This document shows, piece after piece, positions 1-9,908 of a stretch of DNA of 64,000 bases (positions within the stretch are counted from its first letter, which is position 1; each line of letters opens with the position of its first letter). The notes under the pieces are model-generated. The model had not been told where the DNA came from and searched no databases. It saw nothing but the letters and a program-made list of their open reading frames with translations. Made by a program: the position numbers and the translations under genes. The stretch is from Streptomyces brasiliensis (GTDB taxonomy: Bacteria > Actinomycetota > Actinomycetes > Streptomycetales > Streptomycetaceae). Location of the stretch: NCBI RefSeq assembly GCF_014647875.1, contig NZ_BMQA01000020.1, positions 62,001 to 126,000 on the forward strand. Reading direction: 5' to 3'.

Positions 1-93
1 CTCAACCGCCTCTCGGACCTCCTCTTCATCCTGGCCCGCACGGCGAACCAGGCAACGGGGGACGTCCTGTGGGTGCCCGGCGGCGAACGCTGA
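1..93 (+). CDS. PduO-type ATP:cob(I)alamin adenosyltransferase, C-terminal end only
   Basis: Only the last 30 codons and the TGA stop are inside the window; the gene starts upstream. The translated tail contains LSDLLFILAR and ends DVLWVPGGER, the typical C-terminus of PduO/MMAB-family corrinoid adenosyltransferases. These transfer the 5'-deoxyadenosyl group of ATP to cob(I)alamin. In Streptomyces a gene of this family lies beyond the chitinase/ATP synthase block, which fits this context (recalled). Nothing can be said about its start, promoter or active site. A degraded second copy of its last codons follows at 143-210. Confidence 0.85.
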   Translation, partial: LNRLSDLLFILARTANQATGDVLWVPGGER

Positions 94-142
94 CCGCACC
101 CCCTCCGGCCGGGGGTCAGGAGGTTGCCCCGGAGGGTGCGGC

Positions 143-210
143 ATCCTGGCCCGCACGGCGAACAAGGCGACCGGCGACGTGCTGCGGGTACCGGGCGGGG
201 TGCGCCGACG
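143..210 (+). pseudogene. degraded tandem copy of the adenosyltransferase 3' end
   Basis: The stretch reads ILARTANKATGDVL then RVPGG, nearly the same as the last codons of the real gene at 25-90. The W of VLWVPGG is replaced by R, and the frame continues as VRR instead of stopping. About 50 bp separate the two copies. It looks like a leftover of a short tandem duplication or of recombination with a paralogous sequence. Confidence 0.6.
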
Positions 211-219
211 GCGCCGGTG

Positions 220-777
220 TCACGGGCGTAGTGTGCCGCGCGCCTGTGCCGGGTCCTTCTTCGGCCAGATCAGGTACGTCAGCGCGATCAGCCCGTGGAC
301 GACCGTGACCCGCAGTGCCGTCCACTGGAAGGACCGGAGCGACGACGTGTCGCCGTCGCCCACGTACCAGACCGCGCCCTGGAGCAGCGCACCTGAAACC
401 GCCGCCGCGAGGGCCGTGCGCAGCCACAGCCGGCCCTCGTGGCGGGCACGGGGCAGGCCGTGACGGGGCGGCTTCGGCGGGGGCGGACCGCCCGCGAGGC
501 GGTGCTCGGCGTGGCCGTCCAGCCAGCGGACGGTGTGGGGGCCGTAGGCGACCGTGAAGCCGATGTAGAGCGCCGCCAGGCCGTGTTCCCAGCCCGGTTC
601 GGCGCCGTTCCCGAGATCGACGGTCGTCACCGCGAACAGCACCAGTTCCAGGAGTGGTTCGCACAGCAGCAGGACGACACTCGTACGGCGCCGGTTCAGC
701 AGATAACGGACGGCCAGGCCGAGTGCCAGCAGCACCCAGAAGCCGGCCTCGCAGGCGACGATCAGCGCGACGATCAC
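220..777 (-). CDS. small integral membrane protein, unknown function
   Basis: 185 aa from the GTG at 777, which has AGGGAG about 7 nt upstream; longer in-frame extensions have poor residue composition. The protein has hydrophobic stretches at the start (VALIVACEAGFWVLLALGL), around residues 35-55, 65-90, 125-145 and 160-180, so about four to five membrane segments. A charged, proline-rich linker of about 30 residues lies in the middle and a basic tail ends the chain (WPKKDPAQAR). It is convergent with the adenosyltransferase gene and divergent from the sensor kinase at 929. I do not recognise a named family. Confidence 0.75.
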   Translation of the reverse strand: MIVALIVACEAGFWVLLALGLAVRYLLNRRRTSVVLLLCEPLLELVLFAVTTVDLGNGAEPGWEHGLAALYIGFTVAYGPHTVRWLDGHAEHRLAGGPPPPKPPRHGLPRARHEGRLWLRTALAAAVSGALLQGAVWYVGDGDTSSLRSFQWTALRVTVVHGLIALTYLIWPKKDPAQARGTLRP

Positions 778-928
778 GACTCGCTCCCTTCGGTCGTCCC
801 CCAGCCTCCGCTCGGGATCCGCCGGTTTCGTCGTCACCGGTGACGACCCGGCGGTACATCGAACGATGCAGTCAGGGACCCTTCCTCGGGAGCACGCGCA
901 CGGCACGTGTGCCGTGTTGGATGGGGTC

Positions 929-2101
929 ATGGCCGCTCCACTGCCCCGCCCGCACCACGACGACGTACGCATCGCCGTGGGCGGACTGCTCGGCGGGCTG
1001 CTGCTGATGGCCGTCGGCCTGCACGACCGGACCCCCCACGACCCGGTGTCCGTCCTCGACCAGGACTGGGCGGTCGCCATTCCGCTGGTCGTGACGGCCG
1101 GCTGCGAACTGCTGCGCCGTACACGTCCGCGCACCGCCCTGCTCGTCGGGACGGGCGCGATCACCGCGGACCTGTTCACCCGGGGCAACCTGGCCACCCT
1201 GGTCATGTTCACCGACCTCGTCTACGCGTCCGTGCTGTACGGCTCCCCCGCCGCGGCCCGTCGCATCCCCTGGATCACGGGCCTGCTCACCGTGACCGGC
1301 ACCGTCGTCCCGGTCGTGGCCTGGCGCACACCGCAGGCACTGCTGATCGGAGCGTCCGTCGGACTGGTCGCCCTGGTCCCCGCGGCCACCGGCTGGGTGG
1401 TGCGCAACCACCGTGACACCGCCGTCGCCGAGCGCCTGCGCGCCGAACAGACCGCGCTGCTCGCCGAGATGGACCGCACCCAGGCGGTCACCGCCGAACG
1501 TGCGCGCATGGCACGGGAGCTGCACGACATGGTCGCGGGCCACATGTCCGCCATCGCGCTGCACGCCACGGCAGCGCTGGCCATCGACGACCCGAAGACC
1601 TCCCGCGAGGCGCTCACCGTGGTCCGCGAGAACAGCGTGGCGGGACTCGCGGAGATGCGGCGGCTGATCGGCATCCTACGCGACAGCGGCGGCGAGCACG
1701 AACCGGCGCCCGTGCCCACCCTCGACGGACTGGGCTCGCTGGTCGAGAGCGCCCGCGCGGGCGGCCTGGACGTCACCCTCGACGCCGACCACGGCCCGGT
1801 CCCCGCGCCGGTCGAGCTCGCGGCCTACCGGATCGTGCAGGAGTCCTTGACCAACGCCCTCAAGCACGCCCGGCCGGGCCGCGTCACCGTCACCCTGGCC
1901 CGGCGGGACGGTGTCCTCGACGTGCGCGTGACCAGCCCGTTCGGCCACCGGGACGGCCCCCGTGCCCCCGGTCTGGGCGCGGGCCTCGTCGGCATGCAGG
2001 AGCGGGCCGCCCTGCTCGCCGGAACCTTCGACGCCGGGCCTGCGGGCGATCTGTGGACCGTGCGCGCCGCACTCCCCCTGCCCGAAGGAGATCCCGGATG
2101 A
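929..2101 (+). CDS. chiS: two-component sensor histidine kinase of the chitinase cluster
   Basis: 390 aa from the ATG at 929 (an in-frame ATG at 866 is possible, but adds residues unlike a kinase N-terminus). Four to five membrane segments fill residues 15-160. A coiled linker leads to the HisKA_3 dimerisation domain (ERARMARELHDMVAGHM, phospho-acceptor His near residue 199). A HATPase domain follows, with the N-box in ESLTNALKHA and a glycine box in GLGAGLVGMQERAALL. It is a NarL-type sensor kinase. Its stop overlaps the response regulator start (ATGA), so the two are translationally coupled. The adjacent chitinase gene with paired direct repeats is the layout known as chiS-chiR-chiC in Streptomyces, which supports a role in sensing chitin or its products. 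The ligand is not visible in the sequence. Confidence 0.85.
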   Translation: MAAPLPRPHHDDVRIAVGGLLGGLLLMAVGLHDRTPHDPVSVLDQDWAVAIPLVVTAGCELLRRTRPRTALLVGTGAITADLFTRGNLATLVMFTDLVYASVLYGSPAAARRIPWITGLLTVTGTVVPVVAWRTPQALLIGASVGLVALVPAATGWVVRNHRDTAVAERLRAEQTALLAEMDRTQAVTAERARMARELHDMVAGHMSAIALHATAALAIDDPKTSREALTVVRENSVAGLAEMRRLIGILRDSGGEHEPAPVPTLDGLGSLVESARAGGLDVTLDADHGPVPAPVELAAYRIVQESLTNALKHARPGRVTVTLARRDGVLDVRVTSPFGHRDGPRAPGLGAGLVGMQERAALLAGTFDAGPAGDLWTVRAALPLPEGDPG

Positions 2102-2739
2102 TCCGCGTCCTGGTGGCCGAGGACCAGTCAGCCGTGCGTGCCGGGCTGGTGCTCATCCTGGACAGCGCGCCCGACGTCGAGGTCGTCGGTGAGGCGGCGG
2201 ACGGCGAGCGGGCGGTGGCGCTCGCCCGTGAACTGCGGCCCGACCTGGTGCTGATGGACGTTCAGATGCCGCGCCTGGACGGGGTGTCGGCGACCCGGCA
2301 GGTGGTCGCGGAAGAGCTGTCGGACGTCCTCGTGCTGACCACGTTCGACCTGGACGAGTACGTCTTCGGGGCGCTGCGCGCCGGGGCCGCCGGGTTCCTG
2401 CTGAAGAACACGGAGGCGAAGGACCTGCTGGAGGCGGTCCGCACCGTGGCCCGCGGGGAGGGCATCGTCGCTCCGGCCGTCACCCGGCGGCTGATCGCCG
2501 AGTTCGCCGCCGGGCCGGTGCGGGGTGTGAGCGCCGCCCCCGCCGCCCTCGAGGCACTGACACGACGTGAGCGCGAGGTCCTGTCCTGCCTGGGCGAGGG
2601 GCTGTCCAACGCGGGCATCGCCGAGCGGCTCGACATGGCGGAGGGCACGGTGAAGACACACGTCAGCCGTCTGCTGGGCAAGCTCGGACTGCGCAGCCGC
2701 GTCCAAGCAGCCGTACTGGCACAGGAGTTGGGGATCTAG
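2098..2739 (+). CDS. chiR: LuxR/NarL-type response regulator of the chitinase cluster
   Basis: 213 aa; the ATG at 2098 overlaps the kinase stop and has GAAGGAG upstream. The receiver domain occupies residues 1-120, with the acidic pair E8-D9, phospho-acceptor D54 in LVLMDVQMP, a T in LVLTTFD and K in FLLKN. The LuxR-type helix-turn-helix occupies about 148-205 (LTRREREVLSCLGEGLSNAGIA). It is a transcription activator for the divisome-independent, substrate-induced type of target. The downstream chitinase is the obvious candidate, since only 124 bp containing two exact 12-bp direct repeats separate them. Whether it binds those repeats itself cannot be read from sequence. Confidence 0.88.
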   Translation: MIRVLVAEDQSAVRAGLVLILDSAPDVEVVGEAADGERAVALARELRPDLVLMDVQMPRLDGVSATRQVVAEELSDVLVLTTFDLDEYVFGALRAGAAGFLLKNTEAKDLLEAVRTVARGEGIVAPAVTRRLIAEFAAGPVRGVSAAPAALEALTRREREVLSCLGEGLSNAGIAERLDMAEGTVKTHVSRLLGKLGLRSRVQAAVLAQELGI

Positions 2740-2755
2740 CAGGGCACAAAGGCAC

Positions 2756-2788
2756 TGGTCCAGACCTATTGACCTATGGTCCAGACCT
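2756..2788 (+). promoter_or_regulatory. paired 12-bp direct repeats in the chitinase promoter
   Basis: TGGTCCAGACCT occurs twice without mismatch, at 2756-2767 and 2777-2788, 21 bp centre to centre. Streptomyces chitinase promoters are known for such paired repeats, which closely resemble the DasR-responsive element (ACTGGTCTAGACCA-like, palindromic). The first copy is preceded by AC, as in that consensus. Control by the GntR repressor DasR and/or ChiR is therefore expected; the -10/-35 boxes are not certain. Confidence 0.8.
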
Positions 2789-2863
2789 TTCTATTCTCGC
2801 CGCACTGCGGGCGTGAAGGCTCAGTCATGCCCCGATACCCCCGATCGAAGAGGGAGGCGCACC

Positions 2864-4690
<1,827 letters not shown>

Positions 4691-4706
4691 GAGAGTTCGC
4701 CAGGCG

Positions 4707-5159
4707 TTAAGCCACATTGACGCGCTGACCGGGCGGGGCTGCCTCCAGCCACGCGAGAAATCCGGTCAGCGCGTCTTCGCTCATGGCCAGTTCGAGGCGC
4801 GTGCCCCGGTGGGTGCAGGCGAGGATGACGGCGTCGGAGAGCAGTGCCAGCTCCTCCTCGCCGTCGGGGACACGGCGGCCGGTCACCTCGATCGCCGCAC
4901 GCTCCAGGACCCGACGCGGGCGGGGAGCGTACGAGAAGACGCGGTACCACTCGATGCGGTCGCCGTTGTAGCGGGCGACACCGTAGCTCCAGCCCTTGCC
5001 GCCGGTGTCCGGTTTCTCGGGCACGTCCCAGCGCAGCGAACAGTCGAAGGTGCCGCCGGAGCGCTGGATGAGTCTGCGGCGCAGGCCGAACAGGAACAGT
5101 CCCACCACCACGACCGCGACCACGAGTCCGGACACAGTCAGAGCGAGGACCATCGGCAC
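4707..5159 (-). CDS. DUF2550 membrane-anchored protein
   Basis: 150 aa from the GTG at 5159 (GAGGAGG 6 nt upstream). One N-terminal membrane segment (LALTVSGLVVAVVVVGLFLFGL) is followed by a roughly 120-residue cytoplasmic or extracytoplasmic domain with several Trp residues (RWDVPEKPDTGGKGWSYG). This matches the actinobacterial DUF2550 family, which routinely sits directly after atpC. Its function is unknown. It is separated from atpC by a strong terminator-like hairpin and is convergent with the chitinase gene, 16 bp away. Confidence 0.85.
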   Translation of the reverse strand: MPMVLALTVSGLVVAVVVVGLFLFGLRRRLIQRSGGTFDCSLRWDVPEKPDTGGKGWSYGVARYNGDRIEWYRVFSYAPRPRRVLERAAIEVTGRRVPDGEEELALLSDAVILACTHRGTRLELAMSEDALTGFLAWLEAAPPGQRVNVA

Positions 5160-5209
5160 CGACCTCCTCGTCTCCTAGGTAATGGAACGGAAAAAACACC
5201 CACATCTGC

Positions 5210-5258
5210 CTCAGCCGCGGCCGGGTACCGGATTGCTCCGGTCCCGGCCGCGGCTGAG
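5210..5258 (-). terminator. terminator of the ATP synthase operon
   Basis: A perfect 16-bp inverted repeat (arms 5210-5225 and 5243-5258) with a 17-nt spacer that can itself pair (ACCGG/CCGGT). It lies 55 bp beyond the atpC stop in the direction of transcription. A run of six T on the minus strand follows some 15 bp later, at about 5190-5195. Confidence 0.8.
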
Positions 5259-5313
5259 TGACGTCATCACACGGCGCTCCCCAGAGCCTAGAGGGCCCGG
5301 GAGGTGCCTCCGG

Positions 5314-5688
5314 TCAGCGCACCGACACAGCGCGCAGCCGGACCTCGGCGCGGCGCTGGGCGTGGGCGTCCGCCTCCGCCTCCGCGCGCTCGAGCGCCCG
5401 CTCCGCGCGCTGGACATCGATCTCGTCCGACAACTCGGCGATCTCGGCCAGCAGCGACAGCTTGTCGTCCGCGAACGAGATGAAACCGCCGTGCACCGCG
5501 GCGACGACCGTTCCACCATCACTCGTACGGATGGTCACCGGGCCCGACTCCAGCACACCGAGCAGCGGCTGATGACCGGGCATGACGCCGATGTCGCCGG
5601 ACGTGGTGCGCGCGACGACCAGGGTGGCCTCGCCGGACCAGACCTGGCGGTCGGCGGCGACCAGCTCGACGTGCAGCTCAGCAGCCAA
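5314..5688 (-). CDS. atpC: ATP synthase epsilon subunit
   Basis: 124 aa. The N-terminal beta-sandwich (AAELHVELVAADRQVWSGEA, and GDIGVMPGHQPLLGVLESG, the family signature) is followed by the two-helix C-terminal domain, rich in Glu/Ala/Arg (about 85-124). It is part of the central stalk and couples rotor movement to catalysis; the C-terminal helices inhibit ATP hydrolysis. It is the last gene of the atp operon. It is separated from atpD by 111 bp with two hairpins, unlike the tight spacing of the other F1 genes, so its expression may be set separately. Confidence 0.97.
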   Translation of the reverse strand: MAAELHVELVAADRQVWSGEATLVVARTTSGDIGVMPGHQPLLGVLESGPVTIRTSDGGTVVAAVHGGFISFADDKLSLLAEIAELSDEIDVQRAERALERAEAEADAHAQRRAEVRLRAVSVR

Positions 5689-5707
5689 GGTTGGCTCCTC
5701 GGGTCAC

Positions 5708-5787
5708 CACCCGGCGGTTCTGCCGGGTGTTGGGGTCAATTCTAGAGGGCGTGCATGAGGGGGCGGGACGTGCCCGCCCCCTCATGC
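5708..5787 (-). promoter_or_regulatory. two hairpins between atpD and atpC
   Basis: Just after the atpD stop lies a perfect 15-bp stem (5753-5767 with 5773-5787, 5-nt loop). Nearer atpC is an 8-bp stem (5708-5715 with 5722-5729). There is no T-tract after either. They may be mRNA processing, stability or attenuation elements that set the atpC dose; this role is inferred. Confidence 0.6.
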
Positions 5788-5799
5788 AGAGCGCGTGGC

Positions 5800-7236
5800 T
5801 CAGGAGACGCCCAGCTCCTTGGCGTTGGCCTTGAGGTCCTCGAGGCCACCGCACATGAAGAACGCCTGCTCCGGGAAGTGGTCGTACTCACCGTCGATGA
5901 TCGCGTTGAAGGCCGCGATCGACTCGTCCAGCGGGACGTCCGACCCGTCGACGCCGGTGAACTGCTTGGCGACGTGGGTGTTCTGGGACAGGAAGCGCTC
6001 CACGCGACGGGCACGGTGGACGACGAGCTTGTCCTCCTCGCCCAGCTCGTCGATACCGAGGATCGCGATGATGTCCTGGAGGTCCTTGTACTTCTGGAGG
6101 ACCGTCTTCACGCGCATGGCCGCGTTGTAGTGGTCCGCCGAGATGTAGCGCGGGTCCAGGATCCGGGACGTGGAGTCCAGCGGGTCCACGGCCGGGTAGA
6201 TGCCCTTCTCGGAGATCGGACGGGACAGAACCGTCGTCGCGTCGAGGTGGGCGAACGTGGTGGCCGGGGCCGGGTCGGTCAGGTCGTCCGCGGGGACGTA
6301 GATCGCCTGCATCGAGGTGATCGAGTGACCGCGGGTCGAGGTGATGCGCTCCTGGAGGAGACCCATCTCGTCGGCCAGGTTCGGCTGGTAACCCACCGCG
6401 GACGGCATACGGCCGAGCAGCGTGGAGACCTCGGAACCGGCCTGCGTGAAGCGGAAGATGTTGTCGATGAAGAACAGCACGTCCTGCTTCTGGACGTCAC
6501 GGAAGTACTCGGCCATGGTGAGGCCGGCCAGCGCGACGCGCAGACGGGTGCCCGGGGGCTCGTCCATCTGACCGAAGACCAGAGCGGTCTTGTCGATGAC
6601 GCCCGAGTCGGACATCTCCTCGATGAGGTCGTTGCCCTCACGGGTGCGCTCACCGACACCGGCGAACACGGAGACACCGTCGTGGTTGTTGGCGACTCGG
6701 TAGATCATCTCCTGGATGAGCACCGTCTTGCCGACGCCGGCACCGCCGAACAGGCCGATCTTTCCGCCCTTGACGTACGGGGTGAGCAGGTCGATGACCT
6801 TGACGCCCGTCTCGAACATCTCGGTCTTCGACTCGAGCTCGTCGAAGTTCGGGGCCTTGCGGTGGATCGGCCAGCGCTCACCGTCGTAGGTCTCGTCGAC
6901 GTTCAGCACCTCGCCGAGGGTGTTGAACACCTTGCCCTTGGTGAAGTCGCCGACCGGCACCGAGATCGCGGCGCCCGTGTCGGTCACCGGGGCCTGGCGG
7001 ACCAGACCGTCGGTGGGCTGCATGGAGATGGTGCGGACCAGGCCGTCACCCAGGTGCTGGGCGACCTCCAGGGTCAGCGTCTTCTTCTCGCCCTGGTTCG
7101 CCGGGTCGGAGACCTCGACATGCAGAGCGTTGTAGATGTCCGGCATCGCGTCGACGGGGAACTCCACGTCGACGACCGGGCCGATGACCCGGGCGACGCG
7201 GCCCGTAGCCGTCGCGGTCTCAACAGTGGTGGTCAT
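5800..7236 (-). CDS. atpD: ATP synthase beta subunit
   Basis: 478 aa, full length. This is the catalytic subunit of F1, at the cytoplasmic face of the membrane. The Walker A motif is GGAGVGKTVLIQE, the catalytic region has GERTREGNDL, Walker B is in DVLFFIDNIFRF, and the signature PAVDPLDSTSR is present. The ATG start lies directly after the atpG stop (TAA ATG), with GGAG 10 nt upstream inside the end of atpG. Confidence 0.98.
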   Translation of the reverse strand: MTTTVETATATGRVARVIGPVVDVEFPVDAMPDIYNALHVEVSDPANQGEKKTLTLEVAQHLGDGLVRTISMQPTDGLVRQAPVTDTGAAISVPVGDFTKGKVFNTLGEVLNVDETYDGERWPIHRKAPNFDELESKTEMFETGVKVIDLLTPYVKGGKIGLFGGAGVGKTVLIQEMIYRVANNHDGVSVFAGVGERTREGNDLIEEMSDSGVIDKTALVFGQMDEPPGTRLRVALAGLTMAEYFRDVQKQDVLFFIDNIFRFTQAGSEVSTLLGRMPSAVGYQPNLADEMGLLQERITSTRGHSITSMQAIYVPADDLTDPAPATTFAHLDATTVLSRPISEKGIYPAVDPLDSTSRILDPRYISADHYNAAMRVKTVLQKYKDLQDIIAILGIDELGEEDKLVVHRARRVERFLSQNTHVAKQFTGVDGSDVPLDESIAAFNAIIDGEYDHFPEQAFFMCGGLEDLKANAKELGVS

Positions 7237-8151
7237 TTATCGGTCACTCCCCGCGGTCGCGTCGGCCAGGGCGCTCGCGCCACCGACGATCTCGCTGATT
7301 TCCTGGGTGATTTCGGCCTGGCGGGCCGCGTTGGCAAGCCGGGAGAGGCTCTCGATGAGCTCACCCGCGTTGTCGGTGGCCGACTTCATCGCGCGCCGCG
7401 TGGCGGCGTGCTTGGAAGCGGCCGACTGGAGCAGCGCGTTGTAGACACGGCTCTCCACATAGCGCGGCAGCAGGGCGTCGAGGACGTCCTCCGCCGACGG
7501 CTCGAAGTCGTACAGCGGGAGGATCTCGCCCGCGGGCTTCTCCTCCGCCACTTCCTCGAGGCGCAGCGGCAGCAGCCGGGCGTCGAGCGCCGTCTGCGTC
7601 ATCATCGACACGAACTCGGTGTAGACGATGTGGAGTTCGTCCACGCCGCCGTCCGCCGCGTCCTTCTCGATGGCCTCGATCAGGGGCGCGGCGACCTGCT
7701 TGGCGTCCGCGTACGTGGGCTCGTCGGTGAAGCCGGTCCACTGCTCCGCGATCTTGCGCTCACGGAAGTTGTAGTGGGCCACACCGCGGCGGCCGACGAT
7801 GTACATGTCGACCTCCTTGCCCTCGCGCTCCAGGCGCTCGGTCAGCTGCTCCGCCGCCTTGATGGAGTTGGAGTTGAAGGCGCCGGCCAGACCGCGGTCG
7901 CTCGTGAGGAGCAGGACCGCGGCACGGGTCGGGTTCTCCGTCTCCGTGGTGAGCGGGTGCTTGATGTTCGAACCCGTACCGACCGCCGTGACCGCGCGGG
8001 TGAGCTCGGTCGCGTACGGCGTGGAGGCCGCCACCTTGCGCTGCGCCTTGACGACGCGCGAGGCGGCGATCATCTCCATCGCCTTGGTGATCTTCTTGGT
8101 CGCGCTGACGGATCGGATGCGACGCTTGTAGACCCGGAGCTGGGCTCCCAT
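7237..8151 (-). CDS. atpG: ATP synthase gamma subunit
   Basis: 304 aa. This is the central rotor shaft of F1. The N-terminal coiled-coil helix (QLRVYKRRIRSVSATKKITKAMEMIAASR) and the C-terminal helix (YNALLQSAASKHAATRRAMKSATDNA) are the conserved gamma ends. A middle alpha/beta domain has the usual DRGLAGAFN. An actinobacterial insertion rich in Glu/Asp lies at about 205-225 (EEVAEEKPAGEILP). It lies 21 bp after atpA, and its TAA stop abuts the atpD ATG. Confidence 0.97.
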   Translation of the reverse strand: MGAQLRVYKRRIRSVSATKKITKAMEMIAASRVVKAQRKVAASTPYATELTRAVTAVGTGSNIKHPLTTETENPTRAAVLLLTSDRGLAGAFNSNSIKAAEQLTERLEREGKEVDMYIVGRRGVAHYNFRERKIAEQWTGFTDEPTYADAKQVAAPLIEAIEKDAADGGVDELHIVYTEFVSMMTQTALDARLLPLRLEEVAEEKPAGEILPLYDFEPSAEDVLDALLPRYVESRVYNALLQSAASKHAATRRAMKSATDNAGELIESLSRLANAARQAEITQEISEIVGGASALADATAGSDR

Positions 8152-8172
8152 GAGTCAGGTCCCTTCCTTACG

Positions 8173-9765
8173 TCACTTGGCGGCAGCGGCAGGAGTGTCC
8201 TCGCCGAGCAGCTTGCCGTCCGAGGTCTCGAACTGCTTCTTGAAGTCCGCGATGGCGTCGGCGGCGGCCGTGAGCGTGTCGTCCGACATCTTGCCACCCT
8301 CCTTGATGGAGGTCATGAGGCCCTGCTCCTTGCGGTGCAGGTACTCCAGCAGCTCCTTCTCGAAGCGGCGGATGTCGGCGACCGGGACGTCGTCCATGCG
8401 GCCGGTGGTGCCGGCCCACACGGAGACGACCTGGTCCTCGGTGGCCATCGGCTGGTACTGGTCCTGCTTCAGCAGCTCGACCATGCGCTGACCGCGCTCC
8501 AGCTGGGACTTGGAGGCGGAGTCCAGGTCGGAACCGAAGGCGGCGAACGCCTCCAGCTCACGGAACTGGGCCAGGTCGACGCGGAGACGGCCGGAGACCT
8601 GCTTCATCGCCTTGTGCTGCGCGGAACCACCGACTCGGGAGACGGAGATACCGACGTTCAGCGCGGGGCGCTGACCGGCGTTGAACAGGTCCGACTCCAG
8701 GAAGCACTGGCCGTCGGTGATCGAGATGACGTTGGTCGGGATGAACGCCGAGACGTCGTTGGCCTTGGTCTCGACGATCGGCAGACCGGTCATCGAGCCC
8801 TTGCCCATGTCGTCGGAGAGCTTCGCGCAACGCTCCAGCAGACGGGAGTGCAGGTAGAAGACGTCACCGGGGTAGGCCTCGCGGCCCGGCGGGCGGCGCA
8901 GCAGCAGGGACACGGCGCGGTAGGCGTCGGCCTGCTTCGAGAGGTCGTCGAAGATGATGAGGACGTGCTTGCCCTCGTACATCCAGTGCTGGCCGATGGC
9001 CGAACCGGTGTAGGGCGCCAGGTACTTGAAGCCGGCCGGGTCGGACGCCGGGGCGGCGACGATGGTCGTGTACTCCAGCGCGCCGGCCTCTTCCAGGGCA
9101 CCGCGCACGGACGCGATGGTGGAGCCCTTCTGGCCGATGGCGACGTAGATGCAGCGGACCTGCTTGTTCACGTCGCCCGAGCGCCAGTTGTCGCGCTGGT
9201 TGATGATCGTGTCGACGGCCAGGGCGGTCTTGCCGGTCTGGCGGTCGCCGATGATCAGCTGACGCTGGCCGCGGCCGACCGGGGTCATGGCGTCGACGGC
9301 CTTGTAGCCGGTCTCCATCGGCTCGTGCACCGACTTGCGCTGCATGACCGTGGGGGCCTGCAGCTCGAGGGCGCGGCGGCCGGTGGTCTCGATCTCGCCG
9401 AGACCGTCGATCGGGTTACCGAGCGGGTCGACGACGCGGCCGAGGTAGCCCTCGCCGACCGCGACGGAGAGGACCTCGCCGGTACGCGTGACCGGCTGGC
9501 CCTCCTCGATGCCGCTGAACTCGCCGAGGACGATGGCGCCGATCTCGCGCTCTTCCAGGTTGAGCGCGAGGCCGAGGGTGCCGTCCTCGAACTTCAGCAG
9601 TTCGTTGGCCATGGCCGAGGGCAGACCCTCGACCTTCGCGATGCCGTCGCCGGCAAGGGTGACCGTACCGACCTCCTCGCGCGAGGCCGCGTCCGGCTTG
9701 TACGACTGGACGAAGTTCTCCAGCGCGTCCCGGATCTCCTCCGGCCGGATCGTGAGCTCCGCCAT
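8173..9765 (-). CDS. atpA: ATP synthase alpha subunit
   Basis: 530 aa from the ATG at 9765 (AGGGA 7 nt upstream), which gives the expected N-terminus AELTIRPEEIRDALE. The upstream in-frame ATG at 9861 is rejected because it reads through a hairpin with non-conserved residues. It has Walker A GDRQTGKTALAVDT and the family signature PPGREAYPGDVFYLHSRLLER. It is the non-catalytic nucleotide-binding subunit of the F1 hexamer. The C-terminal tail is rich in Ala and Asp/Glu, as in other Streptomyces. A 143-bp spacer with a hairpin precedes it, the widest gap among the F1 genes upstream of atpC. Confidence 0.98.
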   Translation of the reverse strand: MAELTIRPEEIRDALENFVQSYKPDAASREEVGTVTLAGDGIAKVEGLPSAMANELLKFEDGTLGLALNLEEREIGAIVLGEFSGIEEGQPVTRTGEVLSVAVGEGYLGRVVDPLGNPIDGLGEIETTGRRALELQAPTVMQRKSVHEPMETGYKAVDAMTPVGRGQRQLIIGDRQTGKTALAVDTIINQRDNWRSGDVNKQVRCIYVAIGQKGSTIASVRGALEEAGALEYTTIVAAPASDPAGFKYLAPYTGSAIGQHWMYEGKHVLIIFDDLSKQADAYRAVSLLLRRPPGREAYPGDVFYLHSRLLERCAKLSDDMGKGSMTGLPIVETKANDVSAFIPTNVISITDGQCFLESDLFNAGQRPALNVGISVSRVGGSAQHKAMKQVSGRLRVDLAQFRELEAFAAFGSDLDSASKSQLERGQRMVELLKQDQYQPMATEDQVVSVWAGTTGRMDDVPVADIRRFEKELLEYLHRKEQGLMTSIKEGGKMSDDTLTAAADAIADFKKQFETSDGKLLGEDTPAAAAK

Positions 9766-9804
9766 CTGGGTTCCCTGCTCTCCTTGTTGGGCCCGAAGTT
9801 TCAC

Positions 9805-9840
9805 TTGGGGGGTATTCCACGAGTCGGGGACTCCCCCCAA
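9805..9840 (-). promoter_or_regulatory. hairpin between atpH and atpA
   Basis: Perfect 8-bp arms TTGGGGGG (9805-9812) and CCCCCCAA (9833-9840), with a second small stem (GAGTC/GACTC) in the spacer. It sits in the 143-bp atpH-atpA gap, 40 bp before the atpA start. It could act in mRNA processing or partial attenuation; there is no direct evidence. Confidence 0.5.
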
Positions 9841-9908
9841 TAAGAGGTGAATCCTCTGCACGGCCCAACCAGGGCCGTAATCAGTTCGTACTGCTTGTTG
9901 AGTTGCTG

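Noticed and set aside
5755..9843. 1362-codon open frame on the + strand across the ATP synthase genes
   Set aside because: Antisense shadow of atpD, atpG and atpA. High GC leaves antisense frames open; the product has biased, motif-free composition and the minus-strand genes are certain.
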